Source of the DNA: Bradyrhizobium sediminis
GTDB lineage: Bacteria > Pseudomonadota > Alphaproteobacteria > Rhizobiales > Xanthobacteraceae
Direction: 5' to 3'
DNA: 64,000 bases
Assembly: GCF_018736105.1 (NCBI RefSeq)
Contig: NZ_CP076135.1
Span: forward strand, 4,152,001-4,216,000
The notes below the pieces were generated by a model. It did not search any database and was not told the origin of the DNA. It saw only the letters and a program-made list of their open reading frames with translations. This document shows positions 62,486 through 64,000 of the stretch, piece after piece. Each line of letters opens with the position of its first letter. Positions within the stretch are counted from its first letter, which is position 1. Position numbers and translations under genes: made by a program.

Positions 62486-64000
62486 ATGTTCGTTGCGTCC
62501 CGCCTCAAATCCAGAGCCGAAGGTGAGGCCCTTGTGGCCCTCCTTCCCCAAGTCATCGGCAATATCCAGACGGCGGTCGGCTGCGGCACCCTCAGGCGTG
62601 CGGGCGGCATTGCCGTTCAGGTCATGGCTGGCGATCCTGTTTGCCAGGGTGACGTGATCGAGACTGCGGCCGGCGGGCGGATCGGAATTCGCTTCGTCGA
62701 CGGCACCGTGTTCAACCTGTCGAGCAGCACTCGCGTGGTGCTGAACGAATTCATTTGCGACTCCACCGGCACCTCGCATTCGGCACTGTTCGGGGTGACC
62801 AGAGGAGCCTTTGCCTTCATTGCCGGCCAGTTGGCAAAGACCGGTTGCCTCAAGGTCGACACCCCTTTTGGAAGCATTAGGGGCCGCGCCCATACCGGTG
62901 GGATCGGCATGCTGTCGCTCACGGCGCTGATCTTCTCAGCGATGAAGGAAGCCCGGGCCGCGGACCCGAACGTCACATTCCTGGATGACGACATCATAAC
63001 ATACAAGGATCTGGAGCACGGCACATTCGAGCTCGTAACCAAGGAGGCAATCCCGCGACACTTCTTCGTTGAGGATCCTGGAGCAACAATCGTCCTGCGC
63101 CCGCAGGGTTCCACAATCGGCGTGAACCAAGTCACAAACACCGCCACGCGAATGGCGGAATTGCAGGCAGCCCAGCAGGAAGCGCTCGCCACCTTCGCGA
63201 AAGGACCGGGGTCAACCGGGTCGAGCACACCCCCCTTCGTCAATCCGCTGCCGCTACAGCCAATCAATTTCATTCAGACGGACGGCTCCTCGCCGGCGCA
63301 AAATTCGCTCCCGCCGCTCCCTTGGATCTTCGCCTCGGTCCCTGAGATCATTTTCGGGCGTCTGCCGCCCCCGCCGCCGACACTGAATGCGGTGACGGGG
63401 CCCATCGAAATCGACACCGCGGCGTTTGACGTCTTCGCTGCGACGAGCGGCACTTTCGTGGCCAGCAGTCCCAACAGCGACACACTGATTTACGGCGTCA
63501 GCGGGGGGACCGCCGGCAGCACGGTGCTGGGTGGGGTGACATATGATGTATCGAATACCGGTCCCTACGGAACGCTTTACGTCAACAGTTCTACCGGCGC
63601 CTATATTTTCGTTCCGGACAGCGGCGCCATCAATGCGCTGGCGGCGCCCACGACCACGAGCTTCATTGTCACGGTGTCGGACGGCACGCTCTCGGCCGAT
63701 CAGACCTTCACGATCGCCATCAACGGCACCAATGACGCGGCCATCATCTCCGGCACCGCGACTGGCTCGGCGATCGAGGCCGGCGGTGCCGCCAATGCCA
63801 CGTCCGGCACGCCGACCGCAACCGGCACGCTCACCGACTTCGACGTCGACAATGCGCCCGACACCTTTACGGCGGTTAGCTCGCCCGCCGCGAGCGCCGG
63901 CGGCTACGGCACCTTCACGATGACGGCGGCTGGCGTGTGGACCTACACGCTCAACGAAGCCAACAGCGCGGTGCAGGCGCTCAATGCCGGCGACACGCTG
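62486..64000 (+). CDS. FecR/VCBS-repeat surface protein, 3'-truncated by window edge
   Basis: 505 codons, open to the last base. GAGG nine bases before the ATG and an upstream in-frame stop (62456) support the start. Residues 20-140 repeat the FecR pattern of the divergent gene: GDVIETAAGGRIGIRFVDGT, NLSSSTRVVLNEFICDSTGT, GVTRGAFAFIAGQLAK, VDTPFGSIRGRA. A Pro-rich linker (about 230-300) leads to cadherin/VCBS-type repeats: FIVTVSDGTLSADQTFTIAI, NGTNDAAIISGTATGS, then GTLTDFDVDNAPDTF and WTYTLNEANSAVQALNAGD. Such proteins are long secreted adhesins or calcium-binding surface proteins, usually exported by type I secretion. No signal peptide is evident. Confidence 0.85.
   Translation, partial: MFVASRLKSRAEGEALVALLPQVIGNIQTAVGCGTLRRAGGIAVQVMAGDPVCQGDVIETAAGGRIGIRFVDGTVFNLSSSTRVVLNEFICDSTGTSHSALFGVTRGAFAFIAGQLAKTGCLKVDTPFGSIRGRAHTGGIGMLSLTALIFSAMKEARAADPNVTFLDDDIITYKDLEHGTFELVTKEAIPRHFFVEDPGATIVLRPQGSTIGVNQVTNTATRMAELQAAQQEALATFAKGPGSTGSSTPPFVNPLPLQPINFIQTDGSSPAQNSLPPLPWIFASVPEIIFGRLPPPPPTLNAVTGPIEIDTAAFDVFAATSGTFVASSPNSDTLIYGVSGGTAGSTVLGGVTYDVSNTGPYGTLYVNSSTGAYIFVPDSGAINALAAPTTTSFIVTVSDGTLSADQTFTIAINGTNDAAIISGTATGSAIEAGGAANATSGTPTATGTLTDFDVDNAPDTFTAVSSPAASAGGYGTFTMTAAGVWTYTLNEANSAVQALNAGDTL

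Noticed and set aside
1..64000. CRISPR arrays, rRNA and tRNA genes
   Set aside because: No regularly spaced repeats or tRNA/rRNA-like segments were seen on reading the window.

Overview
The window is high-GC DNA from an alphaproteobacterium, most likely Bradyrhizobiaceae (Bradyrhizobium/Rhodopseudomonas type). This rests on codon usage, dense ATGA-coupled operons, catabolic ABC importers, and extragenic palindromes of the kind seen in that family (821-936, 19460-19548, 23460-23538). No rRNA, tRNA, CRISPR array, integrase or transposase was seen.

Region 1 (1-11.4 kb) is catabolic. It holds a 3'-terminal 3-hydroxyacyl-CoA dehydrogenase fragment and a leftward operon kynA-kynB-ABC ATPase-permease-permease-NicX-like dioxygenase. 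kynU lies divergently across a repeat-rich promoter. A dihydroxy-acid dehydratase, a NitT/TauT-type binding protein and a 3-hydroxyisobutyrate dehydrogenase-like enzyme follow. Together these suggest uptake and breakdown of tryptophan, kynurenine or a related aromatic compound.

Region 2 (11.5-33.4 kb) encodes an aerobic version of the reductive nicotinate pathway. NicAB (molybdenum hydroxylase with a fused tri-haem cytochrome) should make 6-hydroxynicotinate. A 6-hydroxynicotinate reductase homologue should reduce it to 1,4,5,6-tetrahydro-6-oxonicotinate, and enamidase should hydrolyse that to 2-formylglutarate. The reductase gene starts an eight-gene leftward operon: an ApbE-like UPF0280 protein, a DUF1185 protein, a complete Liv-type ABC importer and a MarR regulator. 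A ferredoxin-NADP reductase gene is divergent from the enamidase gene. A perfect 22-bp palindrome between them resembles three palindromes in the nicA/reductase intergenic region, suggesting one MarR regulon. Nicotinate phosphoribosyltransferase follows nicB.

Within region 2, an AT-richer insert (about 13.64-18.09 kb) sits between two direct copies of enamidase that are about 99% identical over 1 kb; the downstream copy lacks its 5' end. The insert carries four genes that match no named system I know: a large protein with a PD-(D/E)XK-nuclease-like motif, a single-span small protein, a two-span membrane protein and a HEPN-like protein. This is the best candidate for an undescribed (possibly defence) system.

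Region 3 (33.5-34.4 kb) is a scar made of 5'-truncated modD and modA remnants. Region 4 (34.6-60.3 kb) is an exopolysaccharide locus: three LuxR-type regulators (two with degenerate receivers), sugar-nucleotide enzymes (UDP-xylose synthase, GDP-mannose 3,5-epimerase, UDP-sugar dehydrogenase, a CDP-glucose/deoxysugar module), initiating transferase, Wza, WecG-type and GT2 glycosyltransferases, a beta-helix protein, Wzy, Wzx and Wzz, plus an uncharacterised protein with a duplicated domain. Region 5 (60.4-64 kb) has a TPR protein, a FecR-domain protein and, divergent from it, the start of a FecR/VCBS-repeat surface protein that runs off the window.
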